Source of the DNA: Paulinella micropora
Lineage: Eukaryota; Cercozoa; Imbricatea; Euglyphida
Assembly: GCA_009731375.1 (NCBI GenBank)
Contig: BJOX01000038.1
Coordinates: 328,347-392,346 of the forward strand
DNA length: 64,000 bases
Direction: 5' to 3'
Shown one piece after another: positions 42,762 to 53,843 of the stretch. Every line of letters starts with the position of its first letter. Within the stretch, counting starts at the first letter, position 1. The notes under the pieces were generated by a model that did not search any database, was not told the origin of the DNA, and saw nothing but the letters and a program-made list of their open reading frames with translations. The position numbers and the translations under genes were made by a program.

Positions 42762-43117
42762 TGAAAGAAAACCCTCGCGACTTCTTCAAAAGGCAACCGG
42801 CACTCGGGGCGTCCCCCTCCTACCGGCCAACGACTTCCCACGAAGAAGAATTTAACAATAATAAAACAATTCCGGGGCGCCAGTCTAACTGATGACGTCA
42901 CACAAAAGATGTACCTCTGGAACTTGAATAACCCACGAAACTGCCTGATATGGGTAATAAGGGTAATGGTAAAAAGCTGGTGCCACCAGTACCAGAAAAG
43001 GTACTCTAAATGACTGTATTAATAACTAATAATACTACTAACCGTAACGATTATTGCTAACGTACAAAATAGCAATACAGACATAACTGAAGAGGAAGGG
43101 TCTAATTAAATTGTCCA
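42762..43117 (-). repeat. 5' LTR of the copia element
   Basis: Starts TGAAAGAAAACC and ends TTGTCCA on the plus strand, and matches the LTR at 33,878-34,228 with scattered substitutions and small indels. Confidence 0.88.
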
Positions 43118-43424
43118 ATGAACAGTCTTTATTGGCATTCAGAATTGGACCGTGAATAATCATTGAGTATCAGTTAAACTGAGTTGCGACTCAGTGCGCA
43201 TTTTATTCAAGTCTCCCGGCCCGTTACTGCCCGCCTCTGAGCCGGTTGTCAGTACGATTCTGCTATCCTACTTCAAGAGTCAAGCGGAAACGCCGGACAA
43301 GTGAGATCGCTGTGTAAATGATGCAAGCGGTAGTCAAGGGTAGTGTGACAATACAATATCGTTCGGAATTCCAGCTGAAGCGAGACTCTTGAAGCAAGAA
43401 ACAGTCTAGCAATCAGGCAAGCTG
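43118..43424. other. spacer between copia and gypsy element 2
   Basis: About 300 bp of unique sequence. The last four bases, GCTG, are the left target duplication of element 2. No ORF of note. Confidence 0.5.
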
Positions 43425-43672
43425 TGTTAAAATCCCCGAAGATAGCTCGTTAAAAAGTCGGTAATACAACCAAACACAAATCCCCAAAGGAGAATGATGT
43501 CTCGTTATATTAGCTCAGTGAAACCGCACAAAAGAAAGCGGCAACAGACCAAGGTTAAAATGGCATTAGGTCAAATCCGGCCAAACGATATTGAAATAAT
43601 GGGAAGAAACTAGGTGCACCTGACACCAAAAAAAGTGTACTTTTACCGGCTATCCGGGGGGTGATGCCTACA
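43425..43672 (-). repeat. 3' LTR of element 2
   Basis: TGTTAAAATCCCC...GATGCCTACA. It shares TCGGTAATACAACCAAACAC and TACCGGCTATCCGG blocks with the LTR of element 1. Confidence 0.92.
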
Positions 43673-43686
43673 GTACCCCTTCCCAT
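43673..43686 (-). other. polypurine tract of element 2
   Basis: The coding strand reads ATGGGAAGGGGTAC directly before the LTR. Confidence 0.75.
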
Positions 43687-44469
43687 TTTTATGACGGAAA
43701 TATGCAATATTTTCGTCATATAATTGCTGATTTCTTTTCTGCACCAACGCTACGGGGTGTTGCAACTAAGTGCATTAACCCACTGATAGACGGTGCATTG
43801 GATATATAAAACGCATACGCCAGGCACGAATCAACGATAAATCTCTAGCCTCGTCTTTGTAAATAAAAAACTCCTCCTTCCCCACTCGTTGTCCCCCCCG
43901 TAACTTAATTCTGAGGCAGTATGTCAAGAACGATAGTATTACTATTAAAAAATAAGAACAGCATTATAATTTTTCTCCTCCTTCAAAAACACTTCCGATC
44001 AGTAAATACATTGTCTTTTAATAACATACCCTTGTATACAATCGGTTATCTTAATATAGTACTAGGGGGCCAGTCCTAATAACTATATCCAAAGCCGGGG
44101 TGAGTGAGCCCGACCATGCGATATGCCGACACAAGTAGAGACGGACCGTGCACTGGTATGACGATTTTGAGTATATCCAAAGAAAAATATTTAATATGTC
44201 TACTAGGAGAACATTTTTGAGAACATCACCCTGAGTACTTGTTGCAGGGTCGTACCAGGAACACCATCGCTAAACTCACCAGCGATCCCCTTATACGGTG
44301 TCGTATCAATTTGCCGATTGACCTTCGCACTCATATGTTGCGATAGAAATGCCAAGTAACAACAATGGTAAAAAATTATTTCAATAAGACATGATCTGGC
44401 ATGGGTAATATGAAATTAATCCACATGCGGTCGCTCAATGTCCGACGCGTGATAAAAGAAAATTGTCAC
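43687..44469. other. 3' non-coding region of element 2
   Basis: Related to the same region of element 1 (GACACAAGTAGAGA, CAGGAACACCATCGCT), but lacks the nested TIR element. This gives the uninterrupted layout for comparison. Confidence 0.6.
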
Positions 44470-47400
44470 TTACTGCCTTCGTCGCCTTGCGCGAACTTCT
44501 TTGCCAGGTGGCGGGCCGCCAACAAAAGTCAAGTCAAACTTCGACTCCTCAAGACTGTCCCAAATTCCGTTCGGGATGGCGCCCAATGATAAGTCAAAAG
44601 GGATGTCCTGCACTCCCCTAGGCAGTGACTGAATAGTCCACGCAGTGTGGTCTTTATCTCGAGGGGTAATAGTACCATCCCAAGTCTCGAGATCCTTTGC
44701 GTCTTTGTATACCGGTAAATATTGTCTAGCCTTTGGATCCTCAACAGGGTCCATGCTTCTCCAGAAATGGAGTACCGGTTGTATTGTTTTTGCTGCTAAG
44801 GATCTCTTCGATGTCCGTGCTGCCCGCGTAGTCTGCGGGACTGCCACAGCTCGCATGAGATAAAGATCTGAGAGAGTGTCATCGGCAACATGAGGTTCTG
44901 CCGGTCGCATCAGATAAAAAGCGTCTTGGACCCACTTGATGGTCGCTATCGCCTCGCCTTCCTTCCACCGCGCATGGCGAATGTCCACATTACCCGCGTT
45001 TGGGTTAGTGTCTTTCTCCCCTCCTCCTCCATGAACATCCGCCGCTCGCGTCGACCTCGCCACCTTCCTCGGTTGGTCAAAAATAAGATCGTTTTGCGCT
45101 CTCGTCATCTGCGCCTCCGTGAACTTCTCCTTCGTACCGCCGCGGACTATGGGGGCTTTAGACTGAGTCCCCGCCGCGCTTTTGCGGTTTGAGCCTTTCT
45201 TACTCTCCTTCTCGGTCTCCTCCTTCTCCGAGACTGGTGCCCGATAGGCATTTTCCTCTTCTAAGGTATCCTCCTTATTAATAGGCGGTACCTCTTTGAA
45301 ATCCTCCTTCATCCGTTTCAACGCCTCCTCAACGGATTCATCCTCAAGTAAGAAGGGGTCATATTTGATCAGCCTTCGAACATTCACGATTTGCACCTTC
45401 CCTCTACCCCTGATCTTATAGTTCAGAGGTCCCATCTGATCCATGATCTGGTATGGTCCTTTCCAGTGGGTAAACAGCTTAGAGCTAACCCCCTTGGGTA
45501 CTTGAGGATGGTACAGGAGTACAATATCCCCAACCTGGAAACGGACTTGATCTAAGTGCGCTTGTCGCACTCCTTGTGCATCAGTCTTTCTGCGCTCCGC
45601 CTCCCTGTGCGCCGCAACTATTTGCTCCGCCTCCATCTTCGCTCTTAGTCTCATCCCGAACAACTCATCCTCATCTGCCCAAGTATCCTTTGGGTGCAGA
45701 AGCGAGGTCTGGATACTAGGCTCTCGGCCGTAAACCAATTGATATGGCGAGACTGAGCTTCTGGCTCCTCCTAGTGCCGATGAGGGTTGACAGTTCATTG
45801 CAAAGGCAAATGAAGGTGCTGCCTCCACCCAGGCTCTCTGATTCTCCTTCTTCATACAGTACATCTTAAGCGAGGCTTTGAGGGGTCTATGTACCCGCTC
45901 GATCTTGCCATTCGCTCTCGGGTTATAGGCAGTAACATATTGCCATTTCATCCCGTAGTACTTAGATAGTCTGTCGATGACTTCATTATTAAAGTCAGAA
46001 CCTCGATCAGAACATATCTTTCTAGGCACTCCGATCTGCGAGACGATCCTGTCGATCAGAGCCTCCGCAGTTGTCTTGCCTGTAACGTCCTTAACAGGAA
46101 CAACCCACGCATAATTGGTGGCTCGATCAATGGCAGTAAGAAGGTATCTGTACCCTTCGGCCGATTCGGGGAAAGGTCCCACATGATCGATATGTAAGAA
46201 TTCAAACATCCCGGCGTGTAACGGGAATGTACCGATCAGGCCAAAATTCGCCTTCAGCGGTGTCTTTGTGGTCTTGCATGGGATGCATGCGTCCACTTCT
46301 CTGTCTATCTCCTCCTTCATCCCCTTCCGCCAAAATCGCCTCGCTATGAACCAATGGGTTCTTTGTCGACCCGGATGTGACAGCAAGGGGCAGTTATGGG
46401 CAGCGACATATATAAAGCGCCTCAACTTCTCTGGTACCCAGAGAGTCCATTTATCCGGCTGTGACACAAATTTGCCGTGCTGGCCCTTGTACCACAATAG
46501 CCCATCTCTCCACGCCATCTCCTTCATCTGATCTTTGATCTGCGGAGTCTTTTTAAGCTCATTAGGGCTCTTGTATAACGTTATGAGCTCCTTGAACTCC
46601 GGATCCGTCGCCTGTTGTTGCCTCCATGCGGTAGGCGAGGCGATATGGACAGTACCGTCCTCCAACCTTACTCCTACCCTTTCTGGGTCTTCATCAAGCT
46701 CGCTTCGATTTTCCTGCGGAGGTTCAGTACAGACCTCAGTCGTCTCCTCCTCCTCTTTTATATTCGCCTTCGCGTTCTCATATGCCTCATAAGACCACTC
46801 AGCGTCTTCGAGAACATGTGTCTCACAGCATATGCCATGATCCGTGCCTTGAGGACTATATCGTAGACCCGTGCGGTCATAACGAACGCCTCTTGCCATC
46901 TGCATCGTCTCTATGTGACTTACCTCGTACACCTTGTCCGTGGACAGATCTATCATCTCCACTGATGATACGAGAGCCGACACCTCTGACTGAAACTCTA
47001 GCCTGGAAAGGCTATCAGCGACTACGTTTCGCTTTCCCGGTAAGTAGACCATCGTGAAATTGAAACATGACAAGAAAGCTTGCCACCGCGCCAAACGGCC
47101 GGTTTGTTCATGATTCATCAACCAAAGAAGGTTATGATGATCGGTCCTAACCGTGAATAGAGGTCCTCCCCATAGGTATTCTCTGAGCCTCTTGAGAGCC
47201 CATACTACTGCCAACGCCTCTCTCTGTCGCGTGCAGTAATTTCGCTCCGCCGCACACAGCTTTCTACTAATAAACATGATCGGGCGCAACTTTTTCTCCT
47301 CATCTTCTTGTTGCAGCACCGCGCCAATCGCAAACTTAGATGCATCCGTGTCGACTACGAACGGTTTCGTAAAGTCGGGCATCATAAGTACTAATCCGCC

Positions 47401-49566
47401 GTCCTTGGGATCTTTATAAATGATATCTTTGAGCGTATTAAACGCCTGCAAAGCCTCCTCATCCCACTTCTCAAAGTCTCCAAAATCAATCATCTTCTCC
47501 AGCTTAGCCCGAGTTGCACCCCAATCGGGTATGAACTGGCTGTAGTACTGTGCCATCGCAAGAAAAGAGTGTAACTCCGTGCGATTCTTTGGCAACTGTC
47601 TACTCATGATCTCCTCCCTCTTTTCGCGCGATATCGAGACCCTATTATGAGAAATCTCGTAACCCAAATACGTCACACTTGTCCTGGCAAGCTGACATTT
47701 CTTTAGGTTGCATTTCAGGCCAAAAGCTCCGATGCGCCTGAAGACATCTGACAAGTGATCGATATGCTCTTCCATTGTGTTAGAGTATACGATGATGTCA
47801 TCGATGTAACAAAATGCATATTCTCCCGCCTTCTGTCCTCTCCTTCTCATAAAACCATCCTCCGACTGGTCGTCATATTGACCGCTCAACATCTTCTGCA
47901 TCGCCTTCTGAAAGAGCCCCGGGGCCTGTTTGAGTCCCATTGGAAGCACCTTCCACTGGTATATTTCCATACCCACAACGAATGCAGTCAGCCATCTGGA
48001 TTTCTCGTCCAGTGGTATCTGCCAGAAGCCGTTCTTAAGGTCAATGACCGAATAGAATTTAGCATTCCGCAGCACCCTTCTGCCTTCTTCTAAGGTCGGC
48101 AGAGGATTTCTCTCTTCCTCTAGCACCTTATTCACACGGGCATAATTGATCGTCAAGCGCCATTCTCCTCCTGGCTTAGGGACGATTTTCGGTTGAGAGA
48201 CAATTGGAGATGTAGATCTCTCAATAAAGTCCTCATCGAGCAACTGTCTCACATTCTCCTCCGCTATTTTTGCCTCATGTATGCTCAAATTTGCCCTCCG
48301 TGGTGCCGGAGATGGCTCCGCACCCGGTATCTTGTAAATGACAGCAGTGAAGTCATCCGACTTTACACCACCTGCCCGAGGAGGGTCGAAAATTTCTCTG
48401 TACGCCTCCATCTTAGCTTTGAGAAACGCCTTCTCTCTCTCCGAACCCACTCCTTCTTCTAAAATTTTCCGCGCCGCCGCTTGGAAATCTTCCTCCGACA
48501 TCTTCTTATGCTCCTTGAGGGGCGCTAAGTCCTCCTCCAAACTCAAATCTTCCTCGGACAAATCGTCTAGTCCCGTTCTTTCATACGTGACTGTGTCCGG
48601 CTCATCATCATGACCCAGCCCGACAAGCATATCAATAAGGTTCGCGTATTGTATCGGAGCCTTACGGGTGTAGAAACCATCAAAGCATGTGAAAGCTTGA
48701 GGTATCAATTTCAACTTGTCCTGGGCTCTGAGCTTTTGCTTGTATGCACTGCTCTGCTCCCGAGACCCGAGTCGACAAGCCACCACTAACTGTTGCTTGC
48801 GAGAAGGAACAGGTATAGGATGATCAATAAGCCGGTCCCTTATCTCCTGTGCCCAGATCGCCTTCTCATTGTATGGCAGAATGACAGTATACGGCTTGTT
48901 ACTCTCAAATAGAGTCCGTAGACACTTTTTCACTTCAGTTAATGAGCGCGGCCAGGTAGGCACATCGCCCCAAAAGTTCGTGATAAAAGTTTTAATGTCA
49001 TCCGCTGGAGTATCGGGGATACGCCCCTTCCTCCTTGGCACAAACGCCTCTCTCTTCTCATCTGACACCTTCGCATGGTAACAGTAGCCATTAGTAATAT
49101 GGACATCTGCCCCGCCACCTTCTGCGAATCTGGCCAACGACGGGCACTGTTTCGCAACACATATTATCTCCTCATTACGCGCTACGACTAAGTCATCAAT
49201 AGACTTTTTGTCCCATGCGGGAATCGTAACCGTATACGCCTGCATCTCCGTCTCCCAATTGTCGGTCCAGGACAGTTTGTTCGGCACTGTGACATAGGGG
49301 TGCACATAGGCTTCAGTTACCTCATGTACGAAGGCCAACTTTTTTATCTCCGTTGCTAGACTCAGCTCAAAAGCCTCGTAGGAGTCAGTAGCGGTCATCG
49401 GATTAATATCCTCCTCCTCTCCTCTCTTCACTCCATAAATTACCCGCCGTGCGGCGCAATCGATCACAGCCCCCATCGTAGCCAATTGGTCATACGACAG
49501 CAGGATTGAACCGTGGTAATCGGGGACAACATGGAGGTCTGCACGATATACTCGACCGGATGTCAA
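44470..49566 (-). CDS. pol: Ty3/gypsy Pol, element 2, main part
   Basis: This 1,698-residue open frame is collinear with element 1 Pol. It starts within the protease (DLHVVPDYHGSILLSYDQL). RT has YIDD near 586 and RNase H has DTDASKFAIG. The integrase finger HPGRQRTHWF...CIPC is followed by catalytic HIDHVG, SDRGSDF and KIERVH, then HWKGPYQ. The C-terminal extension (RHARWKEGEAIATIKWV ... FVGGPPPGKE) is well kept. One extra base near 49,566 separates it from the N-terminal part of Pol, so translation would need a frameshift or the base is an error. Confidence 0.9.
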   Translation of the reverse strand: MTSGRVYRADLHVVPDYHGSILLSYDQLATMGAVIDCAARRVIYGVKRGEEEDINPMTATDSYEAFELSLATEIKKLAFVHEVTEAYVHPYVTVPNKLSWTDNWETEMQAYTVTIPAWDKKSIDDLVVARNEEIICVAKQCPSLARFAEGGGADVHITNGYCYHAKVSDEKREAFVPRRKGRIPDTPADDIKTFITNFWGDVPTWPRSLTEVKKCLRTLFESNKPYTVILPYNEKAIWAQEIRDRLIDHPIPVPSRKQQLVVACRLGSREQSSAYKQKLRAQDKLKLIPQAFTCFDGFYTRKAPIQYANLIDMLVGLGHDDEPDTVTYERTGLDDLSEEDLSLEEDLAPLKEHKKMSEEDFQAAARKILEEGVGSEREKAFLKAKMEAYREIFDPPRAGGVKSDDFTAVIYKIPGAEPSPAPRRANLSIHEAKIAEENVRQLLDEDFIERSTSPIVSQPKIVPKPGGEWRLTINYARVNKVLEEERNPLPTLEEGRRVLRNAKFYSVIDLKNGFWQIPLDEKSRWLTAFVVGMEIYQWKVLPMGLKQAPGLFQKAMQKMLSGQYDDQSEDGFMRRRGQKAGEYAFCYIDDIIVYSNTMEEHIDHLSDVFRRIGAFGLKCNLKKCQLARTSVTYLGYEISHNRVSISREKREEIMSRQLPKNRTELHSFLAMAQYYSQFIPDWGATRAKLEKMIDFGDFEKWDEEALQAFNTLKDIIYKDPKDGGLVLMMPDFTKPFVVDTDASKFAIGAVLQQEDEEKKLRPIMFISRKLCAAERNYCTRQREALAVVWALKRLREYLWGGPLFTVRTDHHNLLWLMNHEQTGRLARWQAFLSCFNFTMVYLPGKRNVVADSLSRLEFQSEVSALVSSVEMIDLSTDKVYEVSHIETMQMARGVRYDRTGLRYSPQGTDHGICCETHVLEDAEWSYEAYENAKANIKEEEETTEVCTEPPQENRSELDEDPERVGVRLEDGTVHIASPTAWRQQQATDPEFKELITLYKSPNELKKTPQIKDQMKEMAWRDGLLWYKGQHGKFVSQPDKWTLWVPEKLRRFIYVAAHNCPLLSHPGRQRTHWFIARRFWRKGMKEEIDREVDACIPCKTTKTPLKANFGLIGTFPLHAGMFEFLHIDHVGPFPESAEGYRYLLTAIDRATNYAWVVPVKDVTGKTTAEALIDRIVSQIGVPRKICSDRGSDFNNEVIDRLSKYYGMKWQYVTAYNPRANGKIERVHRPLKASLKMYCMKKENQRAWVEAAPSFAFAMNCQPSSALGGARSSVSPYQLVYGREPSIQTSLLHPKDTWADEDELFGMRLRAKMEAEQIVAAHREAERRKTDAQGVRQAHLDQVRFQVGDIVLLYHPQVPKGVSSKLFTHWKGPYQIMDQMGPLNYKIRGRGKVQIVNVRRLIKYDPFLLEDESVEEALKRMKEDFKEVPPINKEDTLEEENAYRAPVSEKEETEKESKKGSNRKSAAGTQSKAPIVRGGTKEKFTEAQMTRAQNDLIFDQPRKVARSTRAADVHGGGGEKDTNPNAGNVDIRHARWKEGEAIATIKWVQDAFYLMRPAEPHVADDTLSDLYLMRAVAVPQTTRAARTSKRSLAAKTIQPVLHFWRSMDPVEDPKARQYLPVYKDAKDLETWDGTITPRDKDHTAWTIQSLPRGVQDIPFDLSLGAIPNGIWDSLEESKFDLTFVGGPPPGKEVRARRRRQ

Positions 49567-50277
49567 TTTAAAATTAATGTGACGATGCCCGTAATTTCTG
49601 TACGGCTGCCTACCCCTTTCAGGGTCCCCTTTGTTTTTCTAGTGTTTTTGTCCACCCATGCCCGGTGACCGTTTAACAACTTCCGGCCGACAATATTAAT
49701 ATTCGCCATCGTATCATTACCAACTTTCAATGTGGTTTGTAAAGTTTCACAAAAGAGGTCAGTGTAGCATAGCGCGTCCGGTCTGTGTAAACTAGCCGCT
49801 AGCACATGAATTTTTTGTTCTAAGGTTTTGAGTCTAAGCTCAAGTTCCTTGTCCTCTTTTCGTTCCTCCTCCTTCCTCTCTAGCTTAGCCTCTCGAGTAT
49901 CCGGGTCTTCCGGTATCTCGGGTGTCTGTGAGACAGAGTCTGGTACACTGAGTGTACATGTGTCTACAGTAGAGACTATTGAGTCCGTCGGCGGCGAAAC
50001 GACCCGCTGTTTCCTTGCAGGCGAAGGCCCAGCATTCGGTTTTGGTTTCCTCTCCTCCATCGCCTTCTTCGCCTTCCTATTTGCATCATTTATCATATTA
50101 GCTCTCGAAGGATGGACTAGCAAATGCTTACCTTGAGGCTTTTTGAGGCTGTGTGCCTTCAACTTCATGTCTAGGAGGTACGGGACTGATCGTATTCTGT
50201 TCAACAACAGCAGGCATAACCGTGACTGTCAGATTAAAAATAACAGTTTTTGTCCCCTTCTCCCTCTTCTCTTCCCG
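49563..50277 (-). pseudogene. pol: Ty3/gypsy Pol N-terminus, element 2, two frame breaks
   Basis: The frame after the gag UGA is open to about 50,118 (EKGTKTVIFNLTVTV, like EKTVKFNPKVTV in element 1). A one-base change in CCTCAAAAAGCC then moves the homologous reading to ORF 50,207-49,563, which carries INDANRKAKKAM, a coiled-coil and the DTMANINIVGRK protease site. The frame is lost again at TTAATTTTAAATTG near 49,566. Confidence 0.75.
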
Positions 50278-50290
50278 TCATTCTAAGACT
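50269..50290 (-). promoter_or_regulatory. putative UGA readthrough site, gag/pol of element 2
   Basis: Gag ends UUAGAAUGA followed by CGG GAA GAG AAG AGG GAG in the same frame as pol. UGA-CGG is an established readthrough context in viruses. The purine-rich follow-on resembles element 1. Confidence 0.65.
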
Positions 50291-52789
50291 TCAATACGCT
50301 CACCTGGGTCGGTGCCAGCGTCTTGTTGGTCCCCACTCGCAGCGGCATATGCCTGCTGAGGATAGTTGGAGCTGGAACTGGAGCTAGAGCTATTCCAGTA
50401 TCCGCTTCCTCTGGGAGGGCGCGTTGGGGTCCTCGTTGGGGTCCAGCCTCCACTTGGACGATAGCCCGTGTGGCCTCGACCTCCCCTTCCTCCTCCTCTT
50501 TGCGTCCCTCGGGACCCTCGAGACGATCCTCTCATTCCTCCTCCTCTTGTCGGCGCCATTGGTCGGCCCTGTTGTTGTTCTTTCGCCTCCTTCTTCTGCA
50601 TCTTCTCAAGGAAGGAAATGATGGCCCCGCGGAACTCCGCATCGTCGACCATATTTGCACTCCACTTCCTCTCCTCCAACTCCTTCTTGTACATGAAGTA
50701 TGTGCCCCTTCTGCTGCCTTTGAGCTCTCGCAAGAAGGTATTTCGCATCCTCACATCATCAGAGTCATGGCTGTATGGGCAGTTGCCTAAGCCAAGCTCT
50801 TGCTCCTTCTTGCACGTCATGTATGAGAAATAGCGGTAACAAGGTACCTTCTCATCTCTCCCTCTCTTCAGACCTGCCACCCGAGTTGCATGTGCTGCTT
50901 GCAACCCCCTGTGTCGTGGTACTGGAGAGTGACTCAGTGGCAGTGTCCAATTCGGAACACGCGTCGAGCACCTCCTTGAACAGGTCGTCCGGCTGAGTAG
51001 CCGCAACAGTCTTCTCGTATATATTGGTTTCCAAAAAGTCCCCCTTCTTCACCGCCTTGAAGGACGGACATGATTGTATGAGCCGTGCGAGCTTGCTCGG
51101 GTGTCTGGCACACAAAGCGCTCAAGAAGTACAGAATGATGGACTTCCGGCTATAAAAGAGCCCGTACTTGGCGCTGACCTCCGTGAGGATCGCCGCCAAC
51201 CTCGTGCTATCGCCTAACCCTGTGTTCACCTCTTGAAAAATTTCGAACCCAATCAAAGTACCAGTGCACAGGTGCTGATACCCATGAGTTTTAAAATATT
51301 GCAAGAGGACGGCAACTGGCACCGTGCATTGCAGGTCTGTGGTGGTCTTTCTAGCCGACACCACTCCCGCTCGCAACGTTTTGTATGCCGCTACATCAAA
51401 CCCTTGTGTAAGGATTGATGGGTCCAACAAGGTGGACAACGCCTCATACTCTTGTGTTTCGTCCGTTGGATGCTGCTTCATACAAGCATCTATCCTTCGG
51501 AGCTTGTCACGAAGGCCAGCATCCGTATCCTTCTGACTCGCTGTCTCTGCATACAGCGTAAGAGCAGTTGGATCGGACTTGGTATATTTTTGGAAGGCCT
51601 GCATGATAGCCTGTCTGTCCTTCTTGTCGTTATTGTTGACAATGACAGTGGTAGGCGCTGAGCCAGTCGTAGAGGCGGGAGGGGCTGCATGGGTTGCCGA
51701 GGCGAAACTAGTGGGAGACAGAAAAGTTCCAGAGGAAAGTGCCTGCCTTGTTGCCGTCGCCCTAGCCAATGCAATTTGTGCCTCCAACTCCTTCCTTTCT
51801 TTTTCCGTTGCTATATCCCTGATGTGCAGGTCTTGAGCATGATGAAAGAATGACATGAGCTCGGCTGCCTTCCGAAGAAGCAGAGTTTTCTCCGCCATCT
51901 CCTTCTCTGTTGCTTTGTTAGTAGCAGGGAGTGCCTGCTTCGGCTCCAAGATCGTATGATCCTTCGTCTGAGCCCACCTCTTCCATGCATCGTCCTTTTG
52001 AAAGGCCGCATGCAGCTTTTTCAGCTTCGTCACCCCTCCGACTTCCCCTTCTATTTCCTGCAGGACTGGGTGAGTGTCCCTGCCAAATTTGGTTTGTTGG
52101 AGTTTGCCAAAGTCAATTAACTTGGCCTCCATAAGTTTCAAAGACACATCCATGACATTAAGCTGCCCTCGCAGGTTCTTGCCTTTCAACTCTCTTTCTC
52201 CCTTCTTTATTCCTTCGATGTCCTGACTAGGATCAAGCAACCTGACCAGTGCTCTGGTCCTTCATGGCAGCACACTTTTCGCAGACTGGTACTCATAGAG
52301 TATAGCACACTCAAACACTCCCCAAATGAGGTTGAGTAGCTCCAGTAAAGACATTTGGTCCCCATATGAGACATGTTGCACCTGTAACTGTGCACCGTCG
52401 TCTCTGAGGAATGCTGCAAGAGGCAGAGCTTGACTCGGGATGGGGTAACAGATATCCTCCTTTCTCAAGGGATCTCCCCATCGAATCTCTGGGGGAATAT
52501 ATAGCCATTTACCGGCCTGCTGCTCCCCTATTTTCTTCTCAAACTCCTTCTTAGTTAGTTTGGCGTATTCGGCCACCCACTGATCTTCCTCCTCCTTCTT
52601 CTCCTTCTCCTCCTCCGTCATCATCGCTCCCTCATCTTGGACCTGGTCCATTGGATTGTCTGCTCCTCCTGTGTCAAAGAGAGGCCCTGCCAAATCCGTT
52701 TCGTCCCCTAGAGGGCCAACGAGCGTATTTACATCTTCTGGGGTTTGAGCACTCGCCCCTCCGTCATCCTCAGTCCATTCTTCAGACAT
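50278..52789 (-). pseudogene. gag: Gag, element 2, one nonsense and one frameshift
   Basis: It starts ATG at 52,789 (MSEEWTEDDGGASAQ). An in-frame UGA at 52,262-52,264 interrupts it (SAKSVLP, stop, RTRALVRLLDPSQD). The frame shifts near 50,885 and the C-terminal part follows: CCCH finger CYRYFSYMTCK...GNCPYSH and an RGG-type tail (GGGMRGSSRGSRG, GGGRGGRGH). It aligns with Gag of element 1 in order and spacing (shared YQHLCTGTLIGFEIF; GLFY then RKSIILYF). Confidence 0.8.
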
Positions 52790-53590
52790 GGTCGCTGGGG
52801 GAATATGAGTGGGACAGAGCTGATTCTACCCCGTATTTGCTCTGTTCGTCTCTGGGGAACGAATAGAGAGAAAAGATGAAAAGATAGTATAGAGAGAGAG
52901 TGTCTCACCTCTATGTCTTATGTGTGTGTGTGTGTGTGTGTGTTTTTTTTTTTTTTTGTTTTTTGTTTTTTGTTTTTTTGTGAGAAAGAAGTAGTCTGTA
53001 CGAATTTCTCTGAAAATTTGATCTCCTTCTCCACTCCTCTTCTCTTTTGCTCTTTTTGTTGTTGTATCTGTTATGAGGTACTAGGACCTACGTACAGATA
53101 GTGTCAAAGAGGCTTGAGAAGCACTCCTTGAGAAGTCGACTTGTCGTCGGATAGGTGTTCAGACCTACTTTCGAAAAACAGTCAGAGATTTGCAAAAATA
53201 CTCTGATGTGTGACTTGAGAGGCAACTAAGTGCACAGACTTGAGAGGGAGAGTACTAGGCTCGTGTCCTTCAAGTTTGTTTGTCACTGTGAGTGTTTGTT
53301 CGTACGTCTGTTGACTTACTCTGTCTCTGCTTCAAGGGAGAACAGGAGACAGAAAAGATGTCTGGTATCTGCCTCAAGGGAGAACAGGGATAAAGGCTGT
53401 GGAGAGGGTACTGGGACACCTACTCACAAACGCCTAGACGTATTGTTTTGCAAAAGAGCTTGTGTGGGGATGTGTTGGAGTATTTGTTGTTTGAGTCTGC
53501 CTACTCAATGGAGATAGGTCAGCCCAAATTTTCCTTCTGCCGTCAAAGGACAAGTCAGAAAAGAAATCAGCAGTGTGCTGGTGACTCCAA
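52790..53590 (-). other. 5' leader of element 2
   Basis: Non-coding leader with (TG)n and poly-T at 52,921-52,980. It shares GTCAGAGATTTGCAAAAATA and AGAAGTCGAC blocks with the leader of element 1. The coding strand next to the LTR reads TGGAGTCACCAGCAC, a tRNA-primer-like site (53,574-53,589). Confidence 0.65.
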
Positions 53591-53839
53591 TGTTAAAATC
53601 CCCGAAGATAGCTCGTTAAAAAGTCGGTAATACAACCAAACACAAATCCCCAAAGGAGAATGATGTCTCGTTATATTAGCTCAGTGAAACCGCACAAAAG
53701 AAAGCGGCAACAGACCAAGGTTAAAATGGCATTAGGTCAAATCCGGCCAAACGATATTGAAATAATGGGAAGAAACTAGGTGCACCTAACAAAAAAAAAA
53801 GTGTACTTTTTACCGGCTATCCGGTGGGTGATGCCTACA
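53591..53839 (-). repeat. 5' LTR of element 2
   Basis: 249 bp, nearly identical to 43,425-43,672, followed by the target duplication GCTG. Confidence 0.92.
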
Positions 53840-53843
53840 GCTG

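Larger units (their letters stand above)
33878..43117 (-). mobile_element. Ty1/copia LTR retrotransposon, decayed
   Basis: A 9.2-kb element on the minus strand with LTRs of about 351 and 356 bp (33,878-34,228; 42,762-43,117) that differ at many sites. The order Gag, CCCH and CCHC fingers, protease, integrase, reverse transcriptase, RNase H (integrase before RT) defines copia. The single long frame expected of such elements is split by many frameshifts and at least one in-frame stop, so this copy is old or poorly assembled. No perfect target duplication is seen. Confidence 0.9.
43425..53839 (-). mobile_element. Ty3/gypsy LTR retrotransposon, element 2
   Basis: A 10.4-kb minus-strand relative of element 1, with LTRs of 248 and 249 bp that differ at about five positions. 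It has a GCTG target duplication (43,421-43,424; 53,840-53,843), a polypurine tract and a TGG-type primer site. Gag and Pol are homologous to element 1 throughout but carry a nonsense codon and three frameshifts. Such similar LTRs in a copy with broken ORFs are worth checking against raw reads. Confidence 0.93.
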
